A DNA stretch of 64,000 bases, taken from the NCBI GenBank assembly GCA_016194305.1, contig JACQBW010000033.1:42452-106451 (forward strand), in the 5' to 3' direction. This stretch comes from Nitrospirota bacterium. GTDB taxonomy: Bacteria > Nitrospirota > Nitrospiria > JACQBW01. The stretch's first letter is position 1; each line of letters starts with the position of its first letter. Positions 1 to 9,144 of the stretch are shown here, piece after piece. The position numbers and the translations under genes are program-made. Below the pieces are notes generated by a model. The model saw nothing but the letters and a program-made list of their open reading frames with translations, ran no database searches and had not been told where the DNA came from.

Positions 1-311
1 GCCTTCTGGGAACAAAAATTGTTTTCATCGTGGTAACATTCAGCTATGCCAATGGGTCCTTCAATTGCTTCAATCACTTCACCGATTGAAATGTCGGCAG
101 GATCTTTAGCTAAAAGATAGCCCCCTTTTGGCCCGTTATGGCTGATCACAAGACCTTTTTTGGCCAATTTTTGGAGAATTTTAGCTAAAAGCTCAAGCGG
201 GATATGGTATTTTTCAGCAATCGCCTTGGTATTGACAACCTGGTCATTTTCCATAGCGATATAATGCATGGCAATCAGGGCGTAATCGGTTTTTTTCGAT
301 AGTTTTAACAT
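1..311 (-). CDS. Rrf2/IscR-family transcriptional regulator (3' end cut by window edge)
   Basis: Translating the minus strand from the ATG at 311 gives an Rrf2-type winged-helix protein. It opens MLKLSKKTDYALIAMHYIA, followed by a recognition-helix region and the wing signature GPKGGYLLAK. Just before the window edge it reads AECYHDENNFC, which fits the start of the three-cysteine Fe-S cluster loop of IscR-like members. About 103 residues are visible and the C-terminus lies outside the window. Rrf2 proteins sense Fe-S clusters, nitric oxide or cysteine status and usually repress their own or neighbouring Fe-S genes; the exact ligand cannot be told from this piece. A promoter with TTGACA and a small dyad lies directly upstream, consistent with autoregulation (inference). 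The ribosome site is a weak GAGG about 10 nt before the ATG. Confidence 0.85.
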   Translation of the reverse strand, partial: MLKLSKKTDYALIAMHYIAMENDQVVNTKAIAEKYHIPLELLAKILQKLAKKGLVISHNGPKGGYLLAKDPADISIGEVIEAIEGPIGIAECYHDENNFCSQK

Positions 312-370
312 ATATCGATGACCTCTTGATAGATTTTACGGTGCGTTTATATCCGACCACTTTAGATTGA

Positions 371-383
371 GACTAATTCAGTC
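371..383. promoter_or_regulatory. Short dyad at the predicted start site of the Rrf2 gene
   Basis: GACT-5 nt-AGTC is a perfect short inverted repeat immediately downstream of the predicted -10. That is where an autorepressor would block transcription. The site is short and could be chance; binding by the Rrf2 protein is inference only. Confidence 0.25.
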
Positions 384-390
384 GTATATA

Positions 391-419
391 AATTTACACC
401 ATTGATGAATCGGTGTCAA
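391..419 (-). promoter_or_regulatory. Promoter of the Rrf2-family gene
   Basis: On the minus strand a perfect -35 TTGACA (414-419) is separated by 17 nt from TAAATT (391-396, four of six matches to TATAAT). Transcription would start near 384, leaving a leader of about 73 nt before the ATG at 311. It lies between the end of the HD-GYP gene and the regulator. Confidence 0.5.
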
Positions 420-448
420 GAGAAATTCGGGAGGATTTTGTGGACAAA

Positions 449-1930
449 TCAGATAAAATAACGGCTGACATCCACTTTATATTTGTGGGGGTCAATGGTA
501 CGGAGAATACTTCTTTTGAAATCTCTCGCTCCGGTCAGGGTCTCGCTGAGATCAACGACCTCACCATCAATCATCTCCTGGCCCGATTTGGTTACAATAA
601 TCTTCACTTTAGGACGGTCCCCTTTATCCGAGTCCGGATGAGTTTGAACAACGACGGCGATTTCGCTCGTATCGAGCAGGACGAGTGTTCCGATCGGAAA
701 AGATCCAATACAGTTCACAAACACTTTGATCAACACCGGATCAAACGCGGTTCCACTCTTCTTAAGCATCAGCTGGAGCGCCCTGTCAGGCGGGATCGGA
801 ATCCGGTTATAGACACGGGATGAAGTCATCGCGTCATAACAATCGGCGGTTGAAATGATTCTTCCAAAGAGCGACAACTTTCTTTTTTCCGCCAATTTAG
901 GATATCCGGAATTATCGTAGTTAAGGTGGTGTTCAAAGGAACCGTACATCGTTTTAATGGCCAGTTCATTCAAACCTTTCATTTTCAAGATATTTCTGAC
1001 TCCGAGAATCGGATGGCGGCGAATGATTTTCCACTCCTCATCATCAAAATCTGTCGGCTTATTGAGAAGGTCGACGGGAACATTTGCTTTTCCGATATCA
1101 TGAAATAAAGAAGCCATTCCGAGATTAGACAATTCAATCTTGTCATACCCCAATCTTTGACCCATGCCCAGGCTCAGGATACAAACATTGACCGAATGAT
1201 GGTAGGTATATTCATCGTAACATCTCAAATTCGTCAATCCAAGAAGGACCGATTCCTCCTGCAGGATCAGGTCGACCATCGATTGGACCAACCGCTTTGT
1301 CCTTTTCATGCTGACCGCCTGATTCAGCTTGGCGCTTTCCATCACCTGATTGACCGCCGAGACGGTGTTCATATAGGTTTTTTTGGCAAATTCCTTGCTT
1401 CCTTTATGGACATTCGAGGAGAGGTCAATCCCTTTTTTCTCAATATATTCTTCAATTTTTATCGATTCTAGCGGAAACTTTTCAAGAGAACTCTGAAAGG
1501 TTTGAAATGGTTCGGGATCTGACTTAATATCGACGCTGTTAAAAAGAACGATAAAATTTCTAAGATCCTGACCGGTAACCGTTTTTAAAAAATTAATCTT
1601 ACCGATTTTTCTTTGCGCCAGGGCATCCATAAAATTAGAAAAGGATGAAAACGTTTCAATGTCCATCTTGAGCTTTTCTTCATTCAAAAAAAGAGTGTCC
1701 CGTTCCCGGGCGATGGTCATCGAATCGTCGTGAGCAAAACAAAGTTCAAGAACACTCATCAGATTCGATACAGGACTGTCGAAAGAAGAATTCTGAACCT
1801 GATGAATTTGAGCCATCTTCAGCAATATATTCATCTGAATAACAAATCGTTTACCGAAGTTCAGGAGTTCGACGTCGGCGGTCCTGGGAGGCGCCGGCTC
1901 ATTTTTATCGATGTCAGTGTTTGAGCTCAT
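449..1930 (-). CDS. HD-GYP domain protein (putative c-di-GMP phosphodiesterase or signalling protein)
   Basis: A 493-residue protein whose C-terminal half is an HD-GYP domain: HH at 244-245, HDIGK from 277, a further metal-ligand His at about 306, and a GYP motif HHLNYDNSGYP at 334-344. HD-GYP enzymes hydrolyse cyclic di-GMP at a binuclear or trinuclear iron site. The usual HHExxDGSGYP is changed here: the Glu is Leu and DG is DN, so activity may be altered. Residues about 30-135 form an all-helical/beta module that resembles the N-terminus of the neighbouring HEAT-repeat protein. The gene overlaps that upstream gene by 17 nt, so the two are translationally coupled. No signal peptide or membrane segment is seen, so the protein is cytoplasmic. 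Confidence 0.85.
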   Translation of the reverse strand: MSSNTDIDKNEPAPPRTADVELLNFGKRFVIQMNILLKMAQIHQVQNSSFDSPVSNLMSVLELCFAHDDSMTIARERDTLFLNEEKLKMDIETFSSFSNFMDALAQRKIGKINFLKTVTGQDLRNFIVLFNSVDIKSDPEPFQTFQSSLEKFPLESIKIEEYIEKKGIDLSSNVHKGSKEFAKKTYMNTVSAVNQVMESAKLNQAVSMKRTKRLVQSMVDLILQEESVLLGLTNLRCYDEYTYHHSVNVCILSLGMGQRLGYDKIELSNLGMASLFHDIGKANVPVDLLNKPTDFDDEEWKIIRRHPILGVRNILKMKGLNELAIKTMYGSFEHHLNYDNSGYPKLAEKRKLSLFGRIISTADCYDAMTSSRVYNRIPIPPDRALQLMLKKSGTAFDPVLIKVFVNCIGSFPIGTLVLLDTSEIAVVVQTHPDSDKGDRPKVKIIVTKSGQEMIDGEVVDLSETLTGARDFKRSILRTIDPHKYKVDVSRYFI

Positions 1931-3800
1931 GCGTTTCCTTCAACTCCTTTTTCTCTTTTGATTTTTGAATTTCATAGAGTGCTTTTGTGGCGAAATCCGC
2001 GACCATTTTATAAGGGTGCTTTTTGGCTTCGGTTAAAAGTACGATTGCCTCGGGGCTTTCCATGTGCCGCAGAGCATAAAGCGCACAGATGGCCTGCTCT
2101 TCTTTCAGACTCCGTTTGAGAAACGACAAAAAGGTCGGCTTCAATCGCTCTCTCAACATGGGCAAAAGGTCTTCTTTTCCCAACCTTCCGAGTGCACTGA
2201 AGGTCAGGTACCGTTCCTCGGAATCCCGGGCTTCAAATTCATTTCCCGCAATGATTTTAATCAACAAAGGGAGACCCTTTTCGTGCCGGTTAGTCTGAAT
2301 GATTTGCAAAACCTGTTTTCGAATGCCCATATCATGATCGTTCAGGAAGTACAGAATCATGTCGCGGGCTTTTTCGTTTTCTTTTCCAATAAGCATCAGC
2401 GAATAAACAATCTCCTTGCGAACTCTTTCATCCGGGTAATTAATCAATTTTCTCAAGGAATCCACCGCCTGAGAACTTCCAATCTGCCCGATCACCTGAA
2501 CCAGGTTTCGGACCACATACCAGGGGCTCCCCTGCAATCGATTAAGAATCGGGGTAATCTCCTTTTTTCCCATGTCCACCAGAATGTCGGAGATCAATTT
2601 CCGGGTTTTTCTGACTTTCGCCTTGCTCAATATATCGATAATGGAATGAACTGCGGAAGAATTCAAAATTTTTAAATATTCACCCAGAGCCGAAAGGTTC
2701 TTTTCGTCCATGGTATTTAAATGGGGTTCAATTTTACTTAAATAGTCCGTTTTTCCGAGGGAAACGATCGCATCGTTGAGAATGGCGAGCTTGACGTCGG
2801 GCAATGGAGGAATCTGTTCTTTCAATGAATTGAACAACCGCGCTATTTTTTCGATCTGAACCATATCCCCCGCCTCGATCATTTGTACCGAGTTTTGTAC
2901 AAGCAATTCGACCACTTCTTTAAACAGGGGCTCTTCTTTTTCAACCTGGAGAACTGCGTAAACGATTTGAATCAATTCTGAAATCAAATCCTTTTCCGTT
3001 TCGAGTTTCATCTCATTCTTAATTGAAAATATCTCATCCTCCGTCAGCCTGAAAACCTGGTGAAATCGAAATTTACCTGTCTGTTCATCCGCAAGCGAAG
3101 CCTCTTTTTTCGCCAATTCCTTCTGTTGAACCAGTTCCGCCTGGACCATGCTGTTAAATCCTTCTTTTGCTTCGGGTTCAGAAATCTGGATCACCTGATC
3201 TGCATCGCTGAAATAGTCTTCAATAATCTGGAACTTGATATGATGGAATTTCTTTTCCCACAGCAGTGTAACCAGATCGTCATCCGGACGTTCCGCGTCA
3301 TAACTCTTTCCCAAAACATCCAAGAAACTTCCCGATTCTTCCTCGGTAATTCCTTCCAGCAGAGTCATTTTCCGGACACCGTCGACAAATAATTTGAATG
3401 CCAGACTATCCAGGCGATTGATATTTTCGTAAATAATTTGGTCGTGATAGATTAATGTATATTGACCGACAGTCAAAACAGATTCCCCATAGGTCTTTAA
3501 ATGAAGTTCGAGTTTGCTGTAAAATTCTTTTAAAAAGCGTTGATGCAGCGGATTATTGGCGAGATAAATTTTGAGATTTTTTAATGCCTTGATCAGGACT
3601 TTGAAGACCTCATGAAGCGAAGAGATCTCCTGTGCCAGAGAAATGTCGTCAGTTTCTCCTTTGAGCGTCAATGAAGCTGTTCCAGGCTGTTTTTTTTGAT
3701 CTTCGTTCACATTAAAAAGTCTACCGCCTGCGATGATTTTTGTCAAAGCGGCTTCAATCGACAAAGTCTTGATATTGTGAAGGGAAAAATAGATAATCAT
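1914..3800 (-). CDS. HEAT-repeat protein co-expressed with the HD-GYP protein
   Basis: A 628-residue soluble protein. Residues about 65-165 form the same kind of N-terminal module seen in the downstream HD-GYP protein. The C-terminal part (roughly 380-600) carries HEAT/PBS-lyase-like helical repeats with units such as SPWYVVRNLVQVIGQIG and PDERVRKEIVYSLMLIG. The extreme C-terminus is Lys/Glu-rich. HEAT repeats are protein-binding scaffolds, so it is probably a partner or regulator of the HD-GYP protein (inference from the 17-nt overlap and shared module). The start is uncertain: the ATG at 3800 has AAAGG almost touching it, and an in-frame GTG near 3711 (VNEDQKK) would remove a poorly conserved hydrophobic stretch. 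Confidence 0.7.
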   Translation of the reverse strand: MIIYFSLHNIKTLSIEAALTKIIAGGRLFNVNEDQKKQPGTASLTLKGETDDISLAQEISSLHEVFKVLIKALKNLKIYLANNPLHQRFLKEFYSKLELHLKTYGESVLTVGQYTLIYHDQIIYENINRLDSLAFKLFVDGVRKMTLLEGITEEESGSFLDVLGKSYDAERPDDDLVTLLWEKKFHHIKFQIIEDYFSDADQVIQISEPEAKEGFNSMVQAELVQQKELAKKEASLADEQTGKFRFHQVFRLTEDEIFSIKNEMKLETEKDLISELIQIVYAVLQVEKEEPLFKEVVELLVQNSVQMIEAGDMVQIEKIARLFNSLKEQIPPLPDVKLAILNDAIVSLGKTDYLSKIEPHLNTMDEKNLSALGEYLKILNSSAVHSIIDILSKAKVRKTRKLISDILVDMGKKEITPILNRLQGSPWYVVRNLVQVIGQIGSSQAVDSLRKLINYPDERVRKEIVYSLMLIGKENEKARDMILYFLNDHDMGIRKQVLQIIQTNRHEKGLPLLIKIIAGNEFEARDSEERYLTFSALGRLGKEDLLPMLRERLKPTFLSFLKRSLKEEQAICALYALRHMESPEAIVLLTEAKKHPYKMVADFATKALYEIQKSKEKKELKETHELKH

Positions 3801-3862
3801 CCTTTAAAATCGAGACTTTCCGAGGTCTTCCCTTGTCCGACAGATTGAAAGTTTTTTCCAAA

Positions 3863-5617
3863 ATGAGACTATTTTACCGCATCGCCCTTTTATTGCTTAT
3901 CCTGCTGTTCGAGACACCTGTTTCAAGCTTGGGAAAGGCCGGCGTTAACATTCCCACAGAACCAGCCGCTGGCTCCGGCTCTCCAAAGGCAGGGACCAAC
4001 TGGATTTCGGCAACCCATTCTCTCACCCGTGTCATTTGGTCCGAATTCCAGTTTATCGCGGTAGGAGACCGGGGGACCATTCGGACATCCCGAGACGGGA
4101 AGAACTGGATCACCCAAAAATCAGGTACGACGAAATCACTGGTGGGAATTACCCACTTTCAAAATCGAAACATTGCTGTGGGAGGCGGCGGTACGATTCT
4201 TTCTTCGCTGGATGGAATAAGTTGGAGGAATCAGGATTCGGGTATATCCGAAGACCTCATTGCAATCGGAGGCTCGAACGAACTGCTCGTCGTGGCGGGG
4301 ACTTCGGGCACGATTTTGACCTCTCCCGACGGAACGATCTGGACAAAAAGGATCTCCCCGGTTTCCAATAGCTATTTTGATATCATCTGGACCGGATCCC
4401 GATTTGTGATCGCGGGCAGTTCAGGGTCGGTATTGACCTCTTCTGACGGCATCAAATGGACATCACAAAATACAGGAACGGTTCGTCATCTCTATCAATT
4501 ATCCTGGTCGGGTTCCCAACTGATCGCCGTAGGTCAAGGGGGCACAATCATCTCCTCCCCGGATGGAACGCTCTGGAAAGAAACCAGTTCCGGGACATTG
4601 TTCGAATTGAATGGAATAGTCTGGAACGGTTCTCAATTTATCGCGGTCGGGTATGGCGGAACGATCTTAACCTCTCCGGATGGTGTGGTCTGGACACAAA
4701 GAGCTTCCGGGACCCATTTTTTCCTAATCGGAATTACCTGGTCCGGTGAAAAATTTGTGTCGGTAGGCCTCTCCGGTGTGATATTGACTTCTCGGGACGG
4801 AGTCGACTGGAATAAAGAGCGCGAATGGATGGTCACCTGGCTACATGGCGCTGTCTGGACAGGAAGCCAATTCATTGTTGTTGGAAACTGGGGTCTGATC
4901 TTTACGTCTCCAGACGGCATCACCTGGACGCCCCGTTTTTCAGGAACTTCGAACTTTCTCCAGAATATCACCGGATCGGGGATTAAACTGGTCGCCGTTG
5001 GAATCTCCGGCACACTCCTCTATTCAATGAACGGCATTTCCTGGACTCCAAGTGCTCCAGAAAATTCCAATACTCTCCTCGGTGCAACCTGGTCCGGAAC
5101 TCAATTTGTCGCTGTGGGGTATCAGGGAACCATACTTACTTCTCCCGATGGCATCACCTGGAAGAAGAGAGCCTCCGGAACAACCAACAACCTTTTTTGC
5201 GTAACCTGGCAGGGGCATGAATTCCTCGCGTCGGGATATAACGGTACCATTCTCGCTTCCCCAGACGGTATGACCTGGACTTCCAGACTTCCGCCCACTT
5301 CTCAGACTCTTCTCGGCCTGGCCTGGTCCGGAAGTCAGTGGGTTGCAGTGGGTACTTCAGGAACTATTCTGAATTCTATTGACGGAGTTCGCTGGACCAT
5401 TCAGGAATCTGGCACTCTCAGCAGGCTCAACGCCATCGCCTGGTCCGGAAATATTTTCACTGCGGTTGGAGAAAGTGGTACGATCTTGACGTCAGACGAC
5501 GGGAAGCAATGGACAAGACGAATTTCAGGCACGTTGGATCATCTCTCTGCTGTGATCTGGAACGAAAAATCATTCTTGGTCGTGGGAGACAACGGAGCGA
5601 TCCTCTCCTCCCCGTAA
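3863..5617 (+). CDS. Exported beta-propeller protein made of 14 units of 39 residues
   Basis: From the ATG at 3863 the protein starts with a typical signal peptide (MRLFYR, then a Leu/Ile-rich core and a cut near SSLG-KAG). A TTG 30 nt upstream is possible but would bury the signal. The mature part is one uninterrupted array of 39-residue units of the pattern WsGsqFiaVGxxGTIlTSpDGxxWtxrxSGT. I count 14, with the last one missing its fourth strand. The N-terminal TNWISATHS matches exactly that missing portion, so the chain ends can close a ring ('velcro'). Units resemble the Ycf48/BNR-type propellers. Function is unknown; an extracytoplasmic binding or assembly role is likely. It stands alone between the HEAT gene (opposite strand) and lysS. 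Confidence 0.85.
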   Translation: MRLFYRIALLLLILLFETPVSSLGKAGVNIPTEPAAGSGSPKAGTNWISATHSLTRVIWSEFQFIAVGDRGTIRTSRDGKNWITQKSGTTKSLVGITHFQNRNIAVGGGGTILSSLDGISWRNQDSGISEDLIAIGGSNELLVVAGTSGTILTSPDGTIWTKRISPVSNSYFDIIWTGSRFVIAGSSGSVLTSSDGIKWTSQNTGTVRHLYQLSWSGSQLIAVGQGGTIISSPDGTLWKETSSGTLFELNGIVWNGSQFIAVGYGGTILTSPDGVVWTQRASGTHFFLIGITWSGEKFVSVGLSGVILTSRDGVDWNKEREWMVTWLHGAVWTGSQFIVVGNWGLIFTSPDGITWTPRFSGTSNFLQNITGSGIKLVAVGISGTLLYSMNGISWTPSAPENSNTLLGATWSGTQFVAVGYQGTILTSPDGITWKKRASGTTNNLFCVTWQGHEFLASGYNGTILASPDGMTWTSRLPPTSQTLLGLAWSGSQWVAVGTSGTILNSIDGVRWTIQESGTLSRLNAIAWSGNIFTAVGESGTILTSDDGKQWTRRISGTLDHLSAVIWNEKSFLVVGDNGAILSSP

Positions 5618-5646
5618 AATAAGAAATAGAATAATCACCCTTACCA

Positions 5647-5655
5647 TGTTATGAT
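5647..5655 (+). promoter_or_regulatory. Extended -10 promoter element before lysS
   Basis: TGTTATGAT is an extended -10 (TG, one base, TATGAT) about 50 nt before the lysS start codon. No good -35 is visible, as is common for extended -10 promoters. It would give lysS and the following Lol genes their own transcript, separate from the propeller gene. Confidence 0.35.
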
Positions 5656-5704
5656 TCAGTGTTTTTTATGGAATTTTTTGCGAACAATTTCTTGGACAAA
5701 ATGA

Positions 5705-7195
5705 ATGGATGAACAAAACGAACTGAGTGACCAGGTTGCCCAGCGTCTAAATAAAGTTACGAAGTTAAATGAATTGGGCGTTCCCCCTTTTGGAACATCC
5801 TTTAAGGTGGGCACTTCGATCAAGAAATTAATTTCGGACTACGACGGATATAGTCGGGATGAACTCCATGAAAAACAACTCCGGACAACCATCGCAGGTC
5901 GAATTATGACTTCCAGACGATTTGGAAAAGCGGCGTTTTCCCATATACAAGATCATTCCGGAAAAATTCAGGTTTATTTCAAAAAAGATGTTCTCGGGGA
6001 TACCCAGTTTCAGGTATTCGAGCTTATCGATCTTGGAGATATTATCGGAGTCGAAGGAACTTTGTTTCGCACCAAGACAGATGAACTGACTATTGAGGTT
6101 AAAAAGTTATCGTTCCTGACAAAATCCTTGCGTCCTCTGCCTGAGAAATGGCATGGTCTTACGGATGTCGAAATTCGTTACCGTCAGCGTTATCTCGATC
6201 TGATCGTCAATCCAGAAGTCAAAGAAACCTTCCTGAAACGGGTCAGAGTGATTGACCTGGTCAGGCAATATTTAAATCAAAGGGGATTTATTGAAGTTGA
6301 AACGCCGATGATGCAGGCAAAAGCAGGCGGAGCCGCCGCGAAACCATTCGTCACACATCATCATGCCCTGAATATTCCCCTTTTTCTCCGTATTGCTCCC
6401 GAACTCTATTTGAAGCGGCTGATCGTGGGCGGGTTCGATCGGGTATATGAGATCAACCGAAATTTCAGGAATGAAGGAATCTCCACGACGCACAATCCAG
6501 AATTTACCATGCTGGAATTCTACATGGCTTATGCCGACTATCAGGATTTGATGCTCCTCACGGAAGATTTGATTTCCAAAATCGCATTGGAGATCCTGGG
6601 CACATTGAAATTCCGGTACGACAATACGGAAATTGATTTAACGACACCCTGGAAAAGAATCTCATACTATGAAGGATTATCCGCCTACACCTCTTTCAAG
6701 GCGGATATGGCTGATGACCGAAGTGCAATTATTCGTTTGGCTAAAGAAAATCAGGTAAGGCTCGATGAAAATCTTTCTACTCCAAAGATACTCAATGAAA
6801 TTTTTGAGACCATAGTCGAACCGCATCTTACACAACCGACTTTCATCGTCGACTTTCCAACCGCGATCTCTCCCCTCGCCAAAAGGAAGGAGGAGGATCC
6901 CGCTCTGACTGAACGGTTTGAGCTCTTCGTTGTTTCTCGCGAAATCGCGAACGCTTTCTCCGAATTAAACGATCCTGTGGATCAACGTAAAAGATTTGAA
7001 ACACAAATGACTCTCAAAGAAGCCGGTGACGCGGAAGCCCACGACGTCGACGAAGATTTCCTGCGCGCACTGGAACATGGCATGCCTCCTACTGCGGGTG
7101 AAGGAATTGGGATCGACCGGCTGGTCATGCTCCTGACTCAGTCGGCCTCGATCCGGGATGTCATTCTCTTCCCCCAGATGAAACCGGAAAAATAG
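5705..7195 (+). CDS. lysS: Lysyl-tRNA synthetase, class II
   Basis: Charges tRNA-Lys with lysine in the cytoplasm. The 496-residue length is normal for class II LysRS. An N-terminal OB-fold anticodon-binding domain (about 60-170, with the [14 protein letters not shown] strand) is followed by the class II catalytic core. Motif 1 lies around [21 protein letters not shown], motif 2 is [18 protein letters not shown], and motif 3 is [13 protein letters not shown] near the C-terminus. The start is the ATG at 5705; two nearby ATGs are out of frame and the ribosome site is weak. It is followed after 16 nt by a LolC/E-type permease gene, so lysS-lolC-lolD are probably one transcript, an arrangement seen in other bacteria. 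Confidence 0.97.
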   Translation: MDEQNELSDQVAQRLNKVTKLNELGVPPFGTSFKVGTSIKKLISDYDGYSRDELHEKQLRTTIAGRIMTSRRFGKAAFSHIQDHSGKIQVYFKKDVLGDTQFQVFELIDLGDIIGVEGTLFRTKTDELTIEVKKLSFLTKSLRPLPEKWHGLTDVEIRYRQRYLDLIVNPEVKETFLKRVRVIDLVRQYLNQRGFIEVETPMMQAKAGGAAAKPFVTHHHALNIPLFLRIAPELYLKRLIVGGFDRVYEINRNFRNEGISTTHNPEFTMLEFYMAYADYQDLMLLTEDLISKIALEILGTLKFRYDNTEIDLTTPWKRISYYEGLSAYTSFKADMADDRSAIIRLAKENQVRLDENLSTPKILNEIFETIVEPHLTQPTFIVDFPTAISPLAKRKEEDPALTERFELFVVSREIANAFSELNDPVDQRKRFETQMTLKEAGDAEAHDVDEDFLRALEHGMPPTAGEGIGIDRLVMLLTQSASIRDVILFPQMKPEK

Positions 7196-7211
7196 GAGTC
7201 TGAGCCCGCAC

Positions 7212-8456
7212 GTGAATCTTCCCTATGAGTTTCAGATTAGTCTCCGTTATCTGTTGGCTAAAAAAAAACACAAAACAATCTCTCTCAATACTTTTATATC
7301 TATTGCCGGGATCACTCTCGGAACAGCGGCCCTGATTGCCACGCTTGCTGTAATGACCGGATTTAAAGAAGATCTCCGGGAAAAGATTCTCGGAACCAAC
7401 TCCCATATCGTCATCACCGATCGATTAAAGGATTCAATACCCGATTATCCCAGTCTTTTGAACGAGGTCAATCAGACACCGCATGTGATTGCATCGACGC
7501 CATTCATCTACAATCAGGTCCTCCTCAGTTCCGACGCCAATGTGCATGGTGTCGTTTTGCGCGGCATTCATTCCCGGACCGAGGGCGCGATCACGGATAT
7601 CCACAAAAATTTGATTGAAGGATCACTCGGCGACCTCGATATCGATCATCCTGGGGAAAATAAGGTCATGGTCCCGTCCATTATTATCGGCAGGGAACTG
7701 GCCCTGAAACTGGGTGTATTCACCGGCAACCGGATCAATGTCATTTCTCCGGTTGGAGAAGCCGGGCCGTTTGGACTCATCCCCCGGATGAAGAGATTCC
7801 AGGTCGTTGGGATATTTGACTCCGGATTCTATGAATATGATTCGTCACTTGCCTATATCTCAATCAAGAACGCGCAGGAATTCTTTAAAATGGGAGATAC
7901 GGTCTCCGGCATTGAAGTCAGGGTAGACGATTACTTTCAGGCGGGTAAAATCGCAAAGGATATTGAAACTAAAATAGGAATCTCTTATTCCGCCCGGGAT
8001 TGGATGCGTCTAAACAAGAATCTCTTCTCGGCTCTCCAGCTTGAAAAGGGTGTCATGTTTATTATCCTGGTGTTGATCATCCTTGTCGCTTCTTTTAATA
8101 TCATCGGGATATTGACCATGATGGTCGTTGAAAAAAAATCTGAGATTGCAATTCTAAAAGCAATGGGGGCTACGCGAAGAAGCATTATGGCAATTTTTAT
8201 GCTGGAAGGGATTACGATCGGTGTCCTTGGAACTCTGATCGGTATTCCACTGGGATACGGGATTTGCGAATTGATTCCGATGGTTTATACACTTCCCAGC
8301 GATGTCTACTACATCAGTCACATTCCCGTGAAAGTCAAGGCACTGGATATTTTTTGGGTCTCTTTTTCGGCAATCTTAATCAGTTTTGGCGCAACGCTTT
8401 ATCCCTCTCTCCAGGCGGGAAAACTTAAACCGGTCGAAGCGCTTCGGTATGAATAG
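7212..8456 (+). CDS. Lipoprotein-releasing ABC transporter permease, LolC/LolE family
   Basis: An inner-membrane subunit of the LolCDE-type machine that lifts lipoproteins out of the inner membrane toward the outer membrane. The 414 residues show the family layout: one membrane helix at the N-terminus (ISIAGITLGTAALIATLAV), a periplasmic domain of about 220 residues, then three C-terminal helices of the FtsX type. The C-terminus ends in PVEALRYE, the family's typical tail. The start is a GTG at 7212 with GGAG about 12 nt upstream. It overlaps the ATPase gene by 8 nt. Only one permease gene is present, so the complex is probably a LolC/E homodimer (LolF-like) with LolD; that is inference. Confidence 0.92.
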   Translation: MNLPYEFQISLRYLLAKKKHKTISLNTFISIAGITLGTAALIATLAVMTGFKEDLREKILGTNSHIVITDRLKDSIPDYPSLLNEVNQTPHVIASTPFIYNQVLLSSDANVHGVVLRGIHSRTEGAITDIHKNLIEGSLGDLDIDHPGENKVMVPSIIIGRELALKLGVFTGNRINVISPVGEAGPFGLIPRMKRFQVVGIFDSGFYEYDSSLAYISIKNAQEFFKMGDTVSGIEVRVDDYFQAGKIAKDIETKIGISYSARDWMRLNKNLFSALQLEKGVMFIILVLIILVASFNIIGILTMMVVEKKSEIAILKAMGATRRSIMAIFMLEGITIGVLGTLIGIPLGYGICELIPMVYTLPSDVYYISHIPVKVKALDIFWVSFSAILISFGATLYPSLQAGKLKPVEALRYE

Positions 8457-9138
8457 TCCCTCACCCGTTCTCCTGGAAATTAAAAACCTGAGCAAATCAT
8501 TTATTTTGAATCACCGGGAAATCGAAGTTCTCCGGGGAATAAATCTGAACGTTGCAAAAGGGGAATTTCTCTCAATTATCGGAGCTTCCGGAGTGGGGAA
8601 AAGTACCTTTCTCCATCTATTGGGCGCTCTCGATTCGCCAACCCGCGGAGAAATTCTCTTTGAAGGAACCAAACTCTCACAATTGGGAGAGTCCTCTCTT
8701 GCAGAATTTCGAAATAAACAGGTCGGTTTTGTTTTCCAGTTTCATCATCTTCTCCCTGAATTTACCGCGCTTGAAAATGCCGCCATGCCGGGCCTCATTC
8801 GAGGCATTTCAAAGAAAGAGTCTCTACAAATGGCAAAAAAGATTTTGGAGGAGGTTGGCTTAGGTCATCGAACCGATCATAAGCCGGGAGAGCTATCGGG
8901 AGGCGAGCAGCAAAGGGTCGCCGTAGCCAGAGCACTGTTACTGAGTCCCTCTCTTGTACTTGCAGATGAACCGACCGGGAATCTCGATTCCCGGACGAGT
9001 ATGGAAATTTTTAAATTACTTAGAAAATTAAATCAGGATAAGAAGATCACCTTTATTCTGGTCACCCATAATGAAAAGATCGCCGTTCAGGGAGATCGGT
9101 TACTGGAAATGGTCGATGGCACGATCAAGGTATCCTGA
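8449..9138 (+). CDS. lolD: Lipoprotein-releasing ABC transporter ATP-binding protein LolD
   Basis: The ATPase that powers lipoprotein release with the permease encoded just upstream. It has 229 residues from the ATG at 8449, with Walker A GASGVGKST, signature LSGGEQQRVAVARAL, Walker B LVLADEPTGNLDS and a switch His in LVTHN. All belong to the MacB/LolD subfamily of ABC ATPases. A longer reading frame begins upstream at 8386 but would run through the permease coding region, and MNSPSP is the normal-looking start. The 8-nt overlap with the permease indicates coupled translation. The next gene is convergent and begins after only 6 nt. Confidence 0.94.
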   Translation: MNSPSPVLLEIKNLSKSFILNHREIEVLRGINLNVAKGEFLSIIGASGVGKSTFLHLLGALDSPTRGEILFEGTKLSQLGESSLAEFRNKQVGFVFQFHHLLPEFTALENAAMPGLIRGISKKESLQMAKKILEEVGLGHRTDHKPGELSGGEQQRVAVARALLLSPSLVLADEPTGNLDSRTSMEIFKLLRKLNQDKKITFILVTHNEKIAVQGDRLLEMVDGTIKVS

Positions 9139-9144
9139 CTTCAC

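Noticed and set aside
2064..2675. 203-codon plus-strand ORF opposite the HEAT-repeat gene
   Set aside because: It lies entirely within a clear coding region on the minus strand and its translation has no domain pattern.
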